The notes under the pieces: generated by a model
The model's database searches: none
The model's input: only the letters and a program-made list of their open reading frames with translations
Told to the model about the DNA's origin: nothing
Shown here: positions 62,690 to 64,000 of the stretch, piece by piece
How positions within the stretch are numbered: the stretch's first letter is position 1
How the letters are laid out: each line of letters opens with the position of its first letter
Program-made: the position numbers and the translations under genes
Assembly (NCBI RefSeq): GCF_001439685.1
Contig: NZ_JYLH01000003.1
Location: 372,001 to 436,000, forward strand
DNA: 64,000 bases
Origin: Pseudomonas libanensis
Lineage (GTDB): Bacteria; Pseudomonadota; Gammaproteobacteria; Pseudomonadales; Pseudomonadaceae
Direction of reading: 5' to 3'

Positions 62690-64000
62690 TCAGGGCAGTT
62701 CGAGGCCACCGGCGGCTTTATGCAGCACTCGGAGGTGTTCACCGACTTGCTTGAGGTTGGCTTCACTGGCGGCAATCTCGGCAGCGCGGGAGGGATCGAG
62801 CAGCGCCCTCACCTCCTTATCCAACTCGCCGGTCAACGACTGCAGTTGCTTCTGGCGCTCGGCGCTTTCCGATTCCAGGCGCTTGGCTTCCGAAGGCTGC
62901 GGCAGGCCATAGCCGCCACTGTCCAGCAACTCGGCCGGGCGACTGAGAAAGCCACTGTTGGCGAGGATTTGTTGCAGTGTGTTGTTGGCTTTCTCCATGC
63001 CACCGTTTTTCAGCTCGCGAGCATTGAGGTAGCGCTGTTTGACCTCGTCCTGGGCGAGCATCAGTTGCCTGCGATAGCTGGCCTGCTCCAGCAGCAGCAG
63101 CGCGGCGCTGGTGCGCAGGTCGGCCTGGCTGAACCACTGGCGACGCGCTTGCGCATCCAGAGCCAACCAGTCTTCGACCTGGGTCTGCTTGATCGGCAGG
63201 CGCTTGCGCAGCACATCGAACATGGCCTGGTAACGCTCGCGGAACGAGTCGAAGTGATACCCCAGGCGCAGTGCCTCGCGTTTGTCATTCAACACGCTGG
63301 TGTCGGCCAGGCCGCGCGCGCTGAGGACCTCGAGCAAACCGTTGGGGGTGATGTTGTCCAGGCCGGTCAATTGCGGGTTGGCGCTGCCACTGCGCAACAG
63401 TTTCAGGCTCTCCACAGCACAGTTGTTGGAGATAAAGAAGTAGTTGCCGTCATAGCTCCAGTGCATTTCAGCGGCATGTTCGACGGTGTCGTTGATTTCC
63501 TGACGGTTGAGCTTCAGCGGCACCGACGCCAGGCCACGCAGTTCGGTCTTGGTGTATTCGTCGATGACCTGGGCCAGCGGCAGTACGAACAGCCGCGACG
63601 GGTACTTGCCGACCAGGCCATCCCAGCTCGACAACTGTACGTCGCCGACGAAGGCGCGGTAGGACAACACCAGGTGTCGGTCCAGGTCCAGCCGACAATC
63701 CGGGCCACGCGGGCGACCTGGGGCGCAAATCACCAGGCGCAGCATGCTATGGCCCCAGCGGCTGACCAGATTCTGGTTGGCCTCGGCGAGCAGATAATCG
63801 ATTTCATACACCCGTTCCGGGTCAATCTGGCCCAGGGGCGTCTTGGCGAAATCGTTACCGGCGTTCAGGAACGGATAGGTCGTGGCACAGGTGTCCTGCA
63901 CGGGCGGTGCCCAGCCGAAATGTTCCTTGTAATAGCGGAACAGCGCGGGGCGTCGGCAGGCGTAGCTGGGGTCGAGGAGGAAATACTCCATGTTGACCGC
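62690..64000 (-). CDS. DUF4105 (Lnb-type periplasmic) protein, partial
   Basis: At least 437 residues are seen; the frame stays open to the window end, so the N-terminus is cut off and ATG 63991 need not be the start. The DUF4105 region is near the beginning of what is visible (YEIDYLLAEANQNLVSRWGHSMLRLVICAPG and SYRAFVGDVQLSSWDGLVGKYPSRLFVLPL), with SNNCAVESLKLL containing a conserved cysteine. The rest is helical and coiled-coil rich. Such proteins are predicted to be exported and may be papain-like peptidases; function is unproven. Downstream is the REPIN at 62575. Confidence 0.85.
   Translation of the reverse strand, partial: AVNMEYFLLDPSYACRRPALFRYYKEHFGWAPPVQDTCATTYPFLNAGNDFAKTPLGQIDPERVYEIDYLLAEANQNLVSRWGHSMLRLVICAPGRPRGPDCRLDLDRHLVLSYRAFVGDVQLSSWDGLVGKYPSRLFVLPLAQVIDEYTKTELRGLASVPLKLNRQEINDTVEHAAEMHWSYDGNYFFISNNCAVESLKLLRSGSANPQLTGLDNITPNGLLEVLSARGLADTSVLNDKREALRLGYHFDSFRERYQAMFDVLRKRLPIKQTQVEDWLALDAQARRQWFSQADLRTSAALLLLEQASYRRQLMLAQDEVKQRYLNARELKNGGMEKANNTLQQILANSGFLSRPAELLDSGGYGLPQPSEAKRLESESAERQKQLQSLTGELDKEVRALLDPSRAAEIAASEANLKQVGEHLRVLHKAAGGLELP

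Overview
The window looks like the chromosome of a Pseudomonas of the P. fluorescens group. The evidence is the high GC content, the gene order (prlC, the cox/ctaA/ctaB/sco cluster, metNIQ, znu/zur, polA, engB, cc4, dsbA, kinB/algB, gltP), and many REP/REPIN hairpins with GTGGGAG...GGCTTGCC heads between genes. Most genes read as homologues of a P. aeruginosa core set (PA0059-PA0069, PA0102-PA0114 and PA5505-PA5475; these locus correspondences are from memory). I see no prophage, insertion sequence, integrase, CRISPR array, rRNA or tRNA.

Layout. 1-6.7 kb: a partial luciferase-like monooxygenase, osmC, small envelope proteins, an aminopeptidase, a HAD phosphatase with a gamma-carbonic anhydrase, and oligopeptidase A (prlC) with a zinc-ribbon protein. 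7.0-10.9 kb: a three-subunit periplasmic gluconate 2-dehydrogenase. 10.9-15.3 kb: an SOS-type radical SAM protein, then a beta-carbonic anhydrase with a SulP transporter. 15.7-24.2 kb: an aa3/caa3-type cytochrome c oxidase and its assembly genes. 24.4-26.9 kb: the methionine transporter metNIQ. 27.2-29.3 kb: catalase katE. 29.4-33.2 kb: zinc uptake (znuA / zur-znuC-znuB). 33.3-40.3 kb: thrB, polA, an ErsA-type sRNA, engB, a decayed cytochrome c5 gene, cytochrome c4 and dsbA. 40.3-48.7 kb: an EEP-family protein, a diguanylate cyclase, an AmpDh2-type amidase, the KinB/AlgB two-component system, two small membrane proteins and an Ivy lysozyme inhibitor. 49.4-64 kb: gltP, a nucleoside-gate membrane protein, an Mla-like lipid ABC system, a half-size M16 peptidase, a Na/Pi cotransporter, TerC, a citrate transporter and a partial DUF4105 protein.

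How genes work together. Gluconate dehydrogenase passes electrons through its cytochrome c subunit into the respiratory chain. That chain is represented here by cytochrome c4 and the cox oxidase, with heme A synthesis (ctaA/ctaB) and copper delivery (ctaG, sco, SURF1) encoded beside it. Cell-envelope functions cluster around kinB/algB and ersA.

The most interesting signals are regulatory or degenerate rather than a new system. (1) Between algB and the next operon there is a complete sigma-54-style layout: repeated CGTGCA half-sites, a perfect-match IHF site and a -24/-12 promoter. (2) An ErsA-like sRNA after polA has a sigma-22 promoter with the same hexamers and spacing as one upstream of osmC. 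(3) The cytochrome c5 reading frame has lost its CXXCH heme motif. (4) A LexA box is buried in a 13-bp-arm palindrome before the radical SAM gene. (5) At least 13 REP/REPIN elements are present, one inside the cox operon and one collapsed to a single hairpin. I did not find a convincing previously undescribed multi-gene system.
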